Shown here: positions 1 to 8,032 of the stretch, one piece after another
How positions within the stretch are numbered: position 1 is the first letter of the stretch
How the letters are laid out: every line of letters starts with the position of its first letter
NCBI GenBank assembly: GCA_002436405.1
Contig: DJLZ01000004.1
Span: 1-53,374 of the forward strand
Source of the DNA: Proteobacteria bacterium UBA6503
Lineage (GTDB): Bacteria; Pseudomonadota; Alphaproteobacteria; UBA1280; UBA6503
Direction: 5' to 3'
DNA: 53,374 nt
The notes under the pieces: model-generated
Told to the model about the DNA's origin: nothing
What the model saw: the letters and a program-made list of their open reading frames with translations, nothing else
Databases searched by the model: none
Made by a program: the position numbers and the translations under genes

Positions 1-291
<291 letters not shown>

Positions 292-442
292 TGCATTACT
301 GGCTGTAGCCACATGTGCAGATTACAAGTAACACCAATTTAGCACTTAGGTTTTTTATAATCCCTAATGTGTTAGCCAATACACAACTCTTATATTATAC
401 GGCAAAACATTCAGCACTCTAAAGGCTTTCACCAAGTTATAT

Positions 443-560
443 TTCCTGGTGGTCATAGCGTTGGTTCAAAACCCGTTCCCATTCCGAACACGGCCGTGAA
501 GCCCAACAGCGCCCATGGTACTGCGTCTTAAGATGTGGGAGAGTCGGACGCTGCCAGGTT
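443..560 (+). rRNA. rrf: 5S ribosomal RNA
   Basis: About 118 nt with the usual 5S landmarks: closing helix CCTGG/CCAGG, loop B core around CCGTTCCCATTCCGAACACGG, and AGAGTCGG near the 3' side. It is flanked by an inverted repeat (AGTTATAT before, ATATAACT after) that would form a processing stem around the mature molecule. It lies about 150 nt after 23S, as expected of an rrn operon. End points are plus or minus 3 nt. Confidence 0.95.
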
Positions 561-627
561 ATATAACTCGGCGAGAGTCTTTAGTTTAAAATTAGTTAAC
601 ATATTTGATTCTTCAAAGAGTATAAAA

Positions 628-653
628 ACCTCCCTTCTGGGAGGTTTTTTTTT
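628..653 (+). terminator. rRNA operon terminator
   Basis: Stem ACCTCCC (628-634), loop TTCT, stem GGGAGGT (639-645), then a run of nine T. It closes the rrn operon before cysE. The same stem recurs at 51243 and 52129. Confidence 0.9.
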
Positions 654-694
654 GTGCTATTATCATAGCCAATAACATTGCGAAAGCCCCCATT

Positions 695-1204
695 ATGCAA
701 GAATTTCTACAAACCTATTTAAAAAACGACCCCGCAGCAAAGTCTGCGTTTGAGGTTTTCTTTCTTTATCCAGGGCCTAAAGCCATTGCTTTGCATCGTA
801 TTGCACACTGGATGCACATTGGTAACGTGCCGTTCCTGCCGCGATTTATTTCTGAGTGTGCGCGTATCCTCACGGGGATTGAAATCCACCCGGGTGCCGC
901 GATTGGTAAAAACCTGTTTATTGACCACGGCATGGGCGTTGTTATTGGTGAAACGGCTATTATCGAAGATAATGTTTCGATGTATCACGGCGTAACCCTT
1001 GGGGCCCATGCTAAGTGCCAACTGAACGATCGCCGCCACCCCCATATTCAGTCAGGCGTTATTTTGGGCGCAGGTGCAAAGGTACTAGGCTGCATTACAG
1101 TAGGCCATAACGCCAAAGTAGGGGCCAATGCCGTTGTAATTGATGACGTGAAGGACGATACAACCGTTGTGGGCATCCCCGCTAAACCTGTTGGAGGCAA
1201 ATAA
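695..1204 (+). CDS. cysE: serine O-acetyltransferase
   Basis: Transfers acetyl from acetyl-CoA to L-serine, giving O-acetylserine for cysteine synthesis in the cytoplasm. The 169-aa protein is the short CysE type: a helical N-terminus (about 1-60) and a left-handed beta-helix of hexapeptide repeats (about 64-160). The family's catalytic residues appear as D77-H78 in the DHGMGVVIGE stretch and H115 in DRRHP. The stop overlaps the start of cysK (TAATG), so the two steps of the pathway are translationally coupled. It is much shorter than E. coli CysE (about 270 aa), which is normal for this subgroup. The ribosome binding site is weak, but no better start exists upstream because the rRNA terminator ends at 653. 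Confidence 0.93.
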   Translation: MQEFLQTYLKNDPAAKSAFEVFFLYPGPKAIALHRIAHWMHIGNVPFLPRFISECARILTGIEIHPGAAIGKNLFIDHGMGVVIGETAIIEDNVSMYHGVTLGAHAKCQLNDRRHPHIQSGVILGAGAKVLGCITVGHNAKVGANAVVIDDVKDDTTVVGIPAKPVGGK

Positions 1205-2166
1205 TGATTTACGATAGCATTATCGATACTGTAGGCCGCACACCGCTTGTACGTGTGCCAAAGCTATCAGCTGGCCTACATGCTGACATTGCCCTAAAGC
1301 TTGAGTTTTTTAACCCACTAAGCTCAGTAAAAGACCGTATTGCCAAAGCCATGATTGAATCAGCTGAAGCCAAAGGCCTTATTACATCAGGGACCCATAT
1401 TATTGAATCTACGAGTGGCAACACAGGTATTGGCCTTGCGTTTATTTGTGCCGCCAAAGGCTACAAGCTTACACTTGTGATGCCTGAGACAATGTCATAC
1501 GAGCGCCGCGCCTTGCTATTGATGCTAGGTGCTGAGGTTGTATTAACGCCGGGCCCTCTCGGCATGACAGGTGCCAACAAGCATGCCGATAAACTTGCAG
1601 CTGAAGGTACAAACACATTCGTCCCAAACCAGTTTGCAAACCCTGCAAACCCAGAAGTGCATGAACATACAACGGCTGAAGAAATTTGGACCGATACCGA
1701 CGGCAAAGTGGATATCTTTGTGGCAGGTGTTGGTACTGGCGGTACGCTTACAGGCTGTGCCCGTACTCTTAAAAAGCATAAGTTGACTGTTAAAGTAGTG
1801 GCTGTAGAACCTGAAGAATCACCTGTAATTTCAGGCGGTGCTCCAAGCCCGCATAAAATCCAAGGGATTGGCGCAGGGTTCATCCCCGATAACTTAGAGA
1901 CTAACCTTGTGGACGATGTCATTCGTGTGACCAGTGAAGATGCCCTAGCCATGGCCCGCAAAGCCATTAAGGAAGAGGGCATCCCGATGGGCATTAGCTC
2001 AGGCGCTGCGCTTTCAGCTGCCCTGCGCTTGGCCGCTGACGAAGCCAACAAAGGTAAGCTCATTGTGGCGATTATCCCAAGCTCAACCGAGCGTTATCTT
2101 TCAACACCTCTAGCCAAGGAAGCTTTTGAAGCTGGCAAAGCCCTACCAACGGTGGAGGTTGAATAA
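1204..2166 (+). CDS. cysK: cysteine synthase A (O-acetylserine sulfhydrylase)
   Basis: PLP enzyme that replaces the acetate of O-acetylserine with sulfide to give cysteine. Fold type II PLP motifs are present: the Schiff-base lysine K43 in SSVKDR, the substrate loop TSGNTG at about 70-75, a glycine-rich phosphate-binding stretch (GVGTGGTLTG) near 175, and the C-terminal PSSTERY. At 320 aa it is full length. The start codon overlaps the cysE stop by one base. A CysE-CysK complex is typical of this pair. Confidence 0.95.
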   Translation: MIYDSIIDTVGRTPLVRVPKLSAGLHADIALKLEFFNPLSSVKDRIAKAMIESAEAKGLITSGTHIIESTSGNTGIGLAFICAAKGYKLTLVMPETMSYERRALLLMLGAEVVLTPGPLGMTGANKHADKLAAEGTNTFVPNQFANPANPEVHEHTTAEEIWTDTDGKVDIFVAGVGTGGTLTGCARTLKKHKLTVKVVAVEPEESPVISGGAPSPHKIQGIGAGFIPDNLETNLVDDVIRVTSEDALAMARKAIKEEGIPMGISSGAALSAALRLAADEANKGKLIVAIIPSSTERYLSTPLAKEAFEAGKALPTVEVE

Positions 2167-2170
2167 CCAC

Positions 2171-3832
2171 ATGCAGCACGTGCCATTCCCTGATGGAACA
2201 TTTATGGGTGAAGTAACCCTTAACTTTAACCCTAAGCGTTTTGAACGTACGCTTTACCAAGCCCTTTGCAATGCTGCAAATACGCACGGCCTCAGTAAAC
2301 AAGCGACCGAGGATACCTCAGGCAATCCCAAAACTGACCGCATGGACTATAAAAAGCTGCTGACCTTTGCCAACATCTTGGCAACCAAGCTTGAAGACCA
2401 TACCCAGAAGGGCGAGCGTGTGGGTATTCTGCTGCCTAACATTAACGCTAACATTGCCACGTTTTTTGCAATCACACGTAATGGCCGTGTGCCTGCGATG
2501 CTGCAATATATCGTTGCGGCTGAAACGGCCTATTCAGCGTGTCAGACATCGCAAGTCCGTACGGTTGTCACGGCCAGAAGTTTCCTTACAAAAGCATCAG
2601 AGCAGGGCAATACGCGCCCTCAGGCCATCATTGACTACTTCATTCAGCAAAACATGAAGGTTTTGTACCTTGAAGACCTTGCGAAGGGCGTAAACCTTTG
2701 GCACAAACTGATTGCCCTGACCAAGGCGATTAAAGACGTTAAAGACCCTCATATCGCAGCAAAACCGCACGACGAAGCCGTTGTGTTGTTTACCTCAGGC
2801 TCAGAAGGGGCGCCAAAAGGGGTGGTTCTCAGTCACGCTAATATTTTGGCAAACCACGGCCAAGTGTGCACGCAGGTTAAACTGGACCCTACAAAGGACG
2901 TTGTGTTTAACGCCCTGCCGATGTTCCACTGCTTTGGGCTGCTGACGGCAACACTGCTGCCACTTTTTGAAGGTATGGGCGTTTCACTCCATACAAACCC
3001 GAAGGACGCTGACCTTATCCCGAACCTGATGCATAAATCAAAAGCGACCATTACCTTTGGGACCAACAGCTTTTTTGCAGCCTACGCCGCTGAAGTTCTT
3101 AAAACCGATGGCGATTATGACCCACAAACCATTTTTGGCCACCTGCGCTTTGCGTGGGCAGGGGCAGAGGCCTTGAAAGAAGAAACCCGCCTTATGTGGC
3201 AGGATAAATTTGGCGTAACACTCCTCCAAGGCTACGGCGTGACTGAAACCTCACCCGTGATTTCCCTTAACATGCAGGATGCCCACACGCCACTAAGCGT
3301 GGGCCTTATTGTGCCAGGTACGCAGTATGCCCTCGTACCAATCGAAGGGTACGATGCTGGATACGAGCTTTACGTCAAAGGCCCGCAAGTGATGATGGGT
3401 TATCTTAAGGCCGATAAGCCCGGCAAACTTGTGCCTCCGCCTGAAGGTTGGCATAACACAGGCGATATTGCTTACGTAGATGAAAAAGGCTACCTGTTTA
3501 TTGTGGGGCGCTTGTCTCGCTTTATTAAAGTCAAGGGCGAGAAGGTGCCTTTATCAGTGGCTGAAAACATTGCCAAAAACCTATGGCCAGATGCTGAGCA
3601 CGGCGCCGCTAAATACCAATACAAAAACGGTGATGAAGCCATCATTCTGCTTACAACTGCGAGTGGGGTGGACCTAAAAGCCATTGAAGCCGAAATGAAA
3701 GCCCGCAAAGTGCCCCTGCGCCATATGCCAAAAGAAGTTGTGCAGGTGAACGAACTCCCACTACTAGGCAGCGGTAAGGTTAATTTGCGCGGTCTTGATG
3801 AACTCGCGGCTGAAAAGCTGGACGATAAATAG
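2171..3832 (+). CDS. AMP-binding acyl-activating enzyme, Aas C-terminal-domain-like
   Basis: ANL-superfamily adenylating enzyme, 553 aa from this start. The P-loop FTSGSEGAPKG lies near residues 205-216, GYGVTETSP near 355, and the hinge GRLSRFIKVKGE in the last quarter. The wording of these motifs, the LPMFHCFGLLT region and the ending PLLGSGKVN match the acyl-ACP synthetase half of 2-acylglycerophosphoethanolamine acyltransferase (Aas). The N-terminal PlsC-like acyltransferase half of Aas is absent. The likely role is activation of a fatty acid for lysophospholipid reacylation; the substrate is an inference. An upstream in-frame ATG at 2126 would overlap cysK by 41 bases. The start at 2171 is preferred because it follows the cysK stop directly and the GGTGGAGG at 2150 can serve it. 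Confidence 0.85.
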   Translation: MQHVPFPDGTFMGEVTLNFNPKRFERTLYQALCNAANTHGLSKQATEDTSGNPKTDRMDYKKLLTFANILATKLEDHTQKGERVGILLPNINANIATFFAITRNGRVPAMLQYIVAAETAYSACQTSQVRTVVTARSFLTKASEQGNTRPQAIIDYFIQQNMKVLYLEDLAKGVNLWHKLIALTKAIKDVKDPHIAAKPHDEAVVLFTSGSEGAPKGVVLSHANILANHGQVCTQVKLDPTKDVVFNALPMFHCFGLLTATLLPLFEGMGVSLHTNPKDADLIPNLMHKSKATITFGTNSFFAAYAAEVLKTDGDYDPQTIFGHLRFAWAGAEALKEETRLMWQDKFGVTLLQGYGVTETSPVISLNMQDAHTPLSVGLIVPGTQYALVPIEGYDAGYELYVKGPQVMMGYLKADKPGKLVPPPEGWHNTGDIAYVDEKGYLFIVGRLSRFIKVKGEKVPLSVAENIAKNLWPDAEHGAAKYQYKNGDEAIILLTTASGVDLKAIEAEMKARKVPLRHMPKEVVQVNELPLLGSGKVNLRGLDELAAEKLDDK

Positions 3833-3925
3833 AGAAATTGGCGGCCGTTAAGTGTAACAAACCGCCCGTTTTTCCGAATATAATCATGTATATCCATTTA
3901 TTTTAAGAAAAGCAGCCCACAGGGG

Positions 3926-3954
3926 TTGACAGTGTAGGCCATGGCGACTATAAC
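3926..3954 (+). promoter_or_regulatory. promoter of the first initiator tRNA
   Basis: A -35 TTGACA (3926-3931) and a -10 TATAAC (3949-3954) with exactly 17 bases between. Transcription would begin near 3961, giving an 89-nt leader before the tRNA at 4050. It is the cleanest sigma-70-type promoter in the first 5 kb. Confidence 0.75.
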
Positions 3955-4049
3955 TGCATAGTTCTTGTGTGAGGGGAAGTCAAAACCCTAATGTCTCTCA
4001 AGTAGAGCGGTCAACAGAAAGACGACACACGAGTACAAAACACCATTAC

Positions 4050-4126
<77 letters not shown>

Positions 4127-4131
4127 AGAAA

Positions 4132-4167
4132 AAGGCCCTGCCGACTAGGCGGGGCCTTATTTTTTTG
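4132..4167 (+). terminator. terminator after tRNA-fMet 1
   Basis: Stem AAGGCCCTGCC / GGCGGGGCCTT with loop GACTA and one wobble, followed by a T-rich run. It lies on the element side of the attachment site, so element 1 supplied it. Confidence 0.85.
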
Positions 4168-4188
4168 ATTTTAATGATTTCTCGGGTT

Positions 4189-4224
4189 TTGGACCAATTT
4201 GCGATTTGGACCAAATTTGGACCA
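4189..4224. repeat. integrase arm-type sites, left end of element 1
   Basis: Three direct copies of TTGGACCA at 4189, 4206 and 4217. The last two are 11 bp apart. The pair is repeated at the right end (13113 and 13124), again 11 bp apart and embedded in the same sequence. Such short repeats near each end are the usual arm sites for the N-terminal domain of a tyrosine integrase. Confidence 0.75.
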
Positions 4225-4320
4225 CGCTAAGACTTTAAAAACCAATTTTAAATACTTCTGCTTTTCTTCAATCAGCCGATGTAGCAATTCTTATTACTTG
4301 CCAAAACATCCCCTTTTATA

Positions 4321-4414
4321 TGTGACAAGCCTGTTTTTAGGTGTGACAACCCCCATTTACATGTGTGACAACCCTATTTTGTGCCTGTGACAACCCTAAA
4401 ATCCCATGTGACAA
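4321..4414 (+). repeat. five-copy TGTGACAA direct-repeat array
   Basis: TGTGACAA starts at 4321, 4342, 4364, 4386 and 4407, at spacings of 21, 22, 22 and 21 bp. Copies 2-4 extend to TGTGACAACCC. Two helical turns between copies put all five on one DNA face, as in iterons or cooperative binding arrays. The array lies between the arm sites and the AlpA-like gene. No coding region covers it. The 4127-4581 stretch holds no gene. Confidence 0.85.
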
Positions 4415-4545
4415 GCTGCCTAGAACACGATTCCTAATGTGTTTAGTACCCGTCAGGAATGGTGACTGACATACTTTTTAGAGTTGGCAGGATAGGGAGT
4501 TATCAGTACAAGGTTTTTTGGTGTCCTAGCTTTAGGGCTAGCTTT

Positions 4546-4569
4546 CATAAATTTGTGAAATCATTTATG
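4546..4569. promoter_or_regulatory. inverted repeat upstream of the AlpA-like gene
   Basis: CATAAAT (4546-4552) and ATTTATG (4563-4569) form a perfect inverted repeat ending 12 bases before the ATG. It is followed by a strong GGAGG ribosome binding site. Its place suggests an operator or a translation-controlling hairpin. Confidence 0.5.
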
Positions 4570-4581
4570 GAGGTATAAAGC

Positions 4582-4779
4582 ATGTTGAGTGAAGCTTTGG
4601 TAACAGTAAAAGGTCTTGTTGAAAATGTCCCTGTACTAACTGAGTCTATGGTTCGCTGGTGGATATATAACGCAGCTGAAAATGGATTTGATAAAGTTCT
4701 GATCAAAATTGGGGGCCGTGTGTTTATTGATATGGTAGAATTTAATTCTTGGTTAGAAATTCATAGGATTGGAAAATAA
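4582..4779 (+). CDS. AlpA-like small DNA-binding protein (excisionase-type)
   Basis: 65 aa, with the compact layout of AlpA/MerR-type excisionase or regulator proteins. A predicted helix-turn-helix carries SMVRWWIYNAAENGF, followed by a beta-wing (VLIKIGGRVFIDMVEFNSWL). A related protein is encoded at 13750, the first gene of element 2, and shares VRWWIYN, NGF and the I-G-R-I/V-x-I-D wing. Each is the first gene after an initiator tRNA. It is most likely the recombination directionality factor of element 1 or a regulator of its excision. The stop overlaps the next start by one base (TAATG). Confidence 0.75.
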   Translation: MLSEALVTVKGLVENVPVLTESMVRWWIYNAAENGFDKVLIKIGGRVFIDMVEFNSWLEIHRIGK

Positions 4780-5027
4780 TGGATATCAAAAAAATTAAGC
4801 TATCAGAGTTTTTTGACAGAACTGAAAGTGTCATTGCTAGTATATCTAGAGGAAATGCTGTTGAGTTTTCTACTGAATCAGGTGATTTTGTAGTTCTTGC
4901 AAAAGAGGACTATGACTCAATTACGGAAACACTTTACCTTTTATCTGGAGATAAAAATAGAAAGCGCCTTAATGAATCTTTGTTGGAAGCAAAGGATGGG
5001 TTGGTAAAATCCATAAAGCTCGACTAG
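4779..5027 (+). CDS. Phd/YefM-like antitoxin, no recognised toxin partner
   Basis: 82 aa with the Phd/YefM pattern: an N-terminal strand-helix that binds DNA (ML-type start MDIKKIKLSEFFDRTESVIASI), a central FVVLAKEDYDSITETLYLLS and a charged C-terminal tail that would neutralise a toxin. In known pairs a RelE/YoeB or Doc toxin of 85-130 aa follows directly. Here the next gene encodes a 179-aa membrane protein with no similarity to those toxins that I can see. It is either an orphan antitoxin or half of an unusual pair. Start is coupled to the AlpA-like gene. Confidence 0.7.
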   Translation: MDIKKIKLSEFFDRTESVIASISRGNAVEFSTESGDFVVLAKEDYDSITETLYLLSGDKNRKRLNESLLEAKDGLVKSIKLD

Positions 5028-5056
5028 CGTAGCGTAAAATTTTTGGAGCCAATGTG

Positions 5057-5596
5057 ATGAAAAATTTCCTAAAGAAAGCTTTTGCAGGTGTTTTTGTACT
5101 TGCTGTAATTGCTCTATTCATAATTACGCTTGAGAATTTACCCGAGAATAAAACATGGCTTGATGCTGTCCAGGTTTTCACAATGGCAATAATTGCTTTG
5201 GCAGCTCTAAAAGTAAGTTTTGATAACCATTCGTTAGCTTTAAAAAAGACTAAGAGAGAGCAACTCAAAGAAGCTCTTTCGTTAAGGAAAAGAATGAGGA
5301 AATTTTCATACTATTTAAGAGAGAAGCATGGAGACTTACTCAAAAATGGTAGTCTAGAAGAAAAGTGGATTGAAGAGCTAGATAATAGCTTCCTTGATTG
5401 GTTCGAGGATTACGTTGAGTTCGCACCAAATAAGGAAGCTTCTGCTTTGGTTAAACAGTTTTATGATATAATGAACCTTATGGGCACATACACCTATCCG
5501 GGCTTTAAGGAAGAGGACCGTTTAGAAGTTAATACACAGCTTGCAAATGAAATACACAGCTTTGAGGAAAAACTACTTAACATAAGAATTTTCTAA
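5057..5596 (+). CDS. membrane protein of unknown function
   Basis: 179 aa from the ATG (a GTG lies one codon upstream at 5054; the GGAG at 5045 fits the ATG better). Two hydrophobic segments lie at about 9-27 and 41-58 (VFVLAVIALFII and MAIIALAALKV). A long, charged, mostly helical cytoplasmic part follows and contains a W-I-E-E-L-D-N-S-F-L-D-W-F stretch. I recognise no family. It follows the Phd-like antitoxin by 29 bases on the same strand, so the two may be one operon. The 3' end overlaps the convergent HAD gene by 20 bases. Confidence 0.7.
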   Translation: MKNFLKKAFAGVFVLAVIALFIITLENLPENKTWLDAVQVFTMAIIALAALKVSFDNHSLALKKTKREQLKEALSLRKRMRKFSYYLREKHGDLLKNGSLEEKWIEELDNSFLDWFEDYVEFAPNKEASALVKQFYDIMNLMGTYTYPGFKEEDRLEVNTQLANEIHSFEEKLLNIRIF

Positions 5597-6224
5597 TTTC
5601 TTCAATTAGCCTTGTCTGATCAAATAAATGTATCCCCAGTATGCCTAAATCATTACATGCATTAATGTTCATAAGCGTGTCATCTACAAAAACACACTCC
5701 TGAGGCTTTTTGTTAAACCTTGTACATAGTTCCTCAAAATATAGCTTACTCGGCTTCAAAACGTGAAACTGGCCTTCTGAGTAGTTATTTTGGAATGAGT
5801 GTCCTGAAATAATATCTGAAAAGATATTTTCAGAGCTCTGACCAAACACCCTGTCTAGCACCTTTTCTAAGTGAGGCTGATGGTTGTTACTCGCAACCGC
5901 AATGGTTACGTCTTTGTTTTTAAGTTCTATCAGGTATTTAGTGAGCTCTATGTTTGGTCGAATAGATGTGTAATCAATATTTTCTGCATGAGCTTTGTAA
6001 AAATCCATCTCGCTAATGCCATTAGTGCAGCAAAGCCTTCTGATTTTATTTAGCATCCCTAAGTGACCATGCTTTTTACAGTAGTCAGTACACTTGCGCC
6101 ATTCACTTTTGTGTATATCAAAGTCATTTAAAGTTCTTAGTAAGGCTTCAGATATTATTCTCAAACTGAGCTGGTTTGCTGGATATAAAACGCCATCACT
6201 ATCTAGTATCAAAGTCTTTATCAT
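5577..6224 (-). CDS. HAD-superfamily hydrolase (pyrimidine 5'-nucleotidase-like)
   Basis: 215 aa. Motif I is LDSDGVLYP (D8 nucleophile, D10 acid/base), motif II IAVASNN, motif III the lysine of HVLKPSKLYFEEL, and motif IV VFVDDT. The helical cap between motifs I and II is of the C1 type. The arrangement is that of pyrimidine 5'-nucleotidases and related phosphatases. Substrate is unknown. It is transcribed alone against the antitoxin/membrane gene pair, and both AT-rich composition and position mark it as element 1 cargo. Confidence 0.8.
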   Translation of the reverse strand: MIKTLILDSDGVLYPANQLSLRIISEALLRTLNDFDIHKSEWRKCTDYCKKHGHLGMLNKIRRLCCTNGISEMDFYKAHAENIDYTSIRPNIELTKYLIELKNKDVTIAVASNNHQPHLEKVLDRVFGQSSENIFSDIISGHSFQNNYSEGQFHVLKPSKLYFEELCTRFNKKPQECVFVDDTLMNINACNDLGILGIHLFDQTRLIEEIRKFLC

Positions 6225-6484
6225 TTAGCTAACAATCTCAATGTAACTTATCTAGAATGTTTTTTTTTAAGCAAGCTGAAGTATACTACTCATTTTACAC
6301 ACTTCAAAACTAGAAGTAGAAAAACTCCCTAAAACTTCTTGGTTACTAAGTGATTTTCCAGTATTTTCGGAAGGGTAAATATATGCTGCTGTCGTAAGAC
6401 AAAAGAATAAACTCTACTAGAGGTGAGAGCTGTTTTTTACGAAATGGTCTCATTGTATAAAATAAGATTAGTAAGGAATAGAGC

Positions 6485-8023
6485 GTGCCAATACTTAACT
6501 GGTTAACACGAGATGAAGATGTGAAAGCGGCAGCAAAAGTGCCGTATCGTCTGCTGGAAGAAGTTCCTGACTTATCTTTTGGTGATAAATATAACGGCAA
6601 TATGCTTATACAGGGTGACAACCTTGAGGCGCTTAAAGCTTTGTTGCCCTTCTATGCAGGTCAAGTGAAATGTATTTTTATTGACCCGCCGTATAATACA
6701 AAATCAGCTTTCGAACAATATGATGATAACTTAGAACACACAAAATGGCTTGCTATGATGTGGCCACGGTTAGAAATTTTGCATGAGCTTCTGTCAGACG
6801 ATGGATCACTTTGGATCACAATTGACGATAATGAAGTTCACTACCTAAAAGTATTGTGTGATGAAATATTTGGTAGAAAAAACTTTATAACAAACGCAAT
6901 TTGGCAGAAGAAACATACACGTCAGAATGATGCACGGTATTTTAGCGATAACCATGATCACATCCTCGTCTTTGCAAAAGAAAAAGAGAGGTTTTCAATA
7001 AATCTCTTGCCACGCACTGCTGAAATGGATGCAGGTTATAAGAACTTAGATAACGATCCTCGAGGGCCTTGGGGGTCGCAGCCCCTGCAAGTAAAAACTC
7101 CTAGCCAAACTGGCATTTATACAATTACCACTCCATCTGGCAGGCAAGTCGACCCACCAAGTGGTAGAAGCTGGGGGGTTTCAGAAGAAAGGTACTCTGA
7201 GCTAGTTGCAGATAATAGAATTTGGTTTGGAAAAACTGGTGATAATGTTCCTCGAGTTAAGAAGTTCCTCTCAGAGGTACAGCAGGGTTTAACACCAGTA
7301 ACTATCTGGCCACATGAAGAAGTTGGCCATAATCAGCATGCAAAAACCGAGGCTAAGAAGTTCAACTCAGTAGACGTGTTTTCTACTCCAAAGCCTGAAA
7401 AGCTTATGGAGCGAATACTCCATATTGCATCTAATGAAGGTGATCTAATTCTCGATAGTTTTGCTGGATCAGGCACAACTGGTGCTGTCGCACACAAGAT
7501 GAAGCGCAAATGGATTATGGTTGAGCTTGGTGATCATTGCAAAACTCATATTGCGCCCCGCATAAGAACCGCTATTAATGGAGAAGATCAAGGGGGGGTG
7601 TCAGCTAGCACTAACTGGAAGGGCGGAGGCGGCTTTCGCTTTTATCGCCTTGGTGAAAACGCATTTGACGAAAACGGTCAAATTTGTGCTGATATTCGCT
7701 TTCCTGTGCTTGCAGCACATATTTGGTTTTCTGAAACAAACACACCGTGGAATGGTTCAGATGATAGTCCTGCCATTGGCATCCACGAAGGCAAAGCCTA
7801 TGCACTTCTCTACAACGGTATTTTAGGGGACAAACGCCCGCAGGGTGGCAATGTGCTCACCAGCCGTACATTGAAAATCATACGCGATGAAATTTCAGAT
7901 GTAGACCCTGATTTTTCAGGACAGTTAATTGTTTACGGTGAAAGCAGCCGCTTGGGTGATGCACGGCTAAAGGCGGAGCATATTACATTTAAACAAACGC
8001 CGTATGGTGTGAAATCACGGTAG
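6485..8023 (+). CDS. type III restriction-modification methyltransferase (Mod)
   Basis: N6-adenine DNA methyltransferase of beta class, 512 aa. The catalytic motif IV DPPY is near residue 66 (FIDPPYNTKS), before the AdoMet-binding motif I FAGSG near 325 (LDSFAGSGTTGA). The 260 residues between them hold the target-recognition region. The start is GTG at 6485 with AAGGAA 7 bases upstream; no ATG lies close. The gap to the next gene is 9 bases, so mod and res form an operon. In type III systems Mod alone methylates one strand of an asymmetric site and also directs the Res subunit. At 512 aa it is somewhat shorter than EcoP15I Mod (about 645 aa). Confidence 0.92.
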   Translation: MPILNWLTRDEDVKAAAKVPYRLLEEVPDLSFGDKYNGNMLIQGDNLEALKALLPFYAGQVKCIFIDPPYNTKSAFEQYDDNLEHTKWLAMMWPRLEILHELLSDDGSLWITIDDNEVHYLKVLCDEIFGRKNFITNAIWQKKHTRQNDARYFSDNHDHILVFAKEKERFSINLLPRTAEMDAGYKNLDNDPRGPWGSQPLQVKTPSQTGIYTITTPSGRQVDPPSGRSWGVSEERYSELVADNRIWFGKTGDNVPRVKKFLSEVQQGLTPVTIWPHEEVGHNQHAKTEAKKFNSVDVFSTPKPEKLMERILHIASNEGDLILDSFAGSGTTGAVAHKMKRKWIMVELGDHCKTHIAPRIRTAINGEDQGGVSASTNWKGGGGFRFYRLGENAFDENGQICADIRFPVLAAHIWFSETNTPWNGSDDSPAIGIHEGKAYALLYNGILGDKRPQGGNVLTSRTLKIIRDEISDVDPDFSGQLIVYGESSRLGDARLKAEHITFKQTPYGVKSR

Positions 8024-8032
8024 GGGGGAATT

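Noticed and set aside
1461..2063. 200-aa minus-strand frame inside cysK
   Set aside because: Shadow of cysK codon bias; no independent features.
4321..4414. CRISPR array
   Set aside because: Repeat unit is only 8-11 bp with 10-14 bp between copies and no cas genes nearby; better described as a binding-site array.
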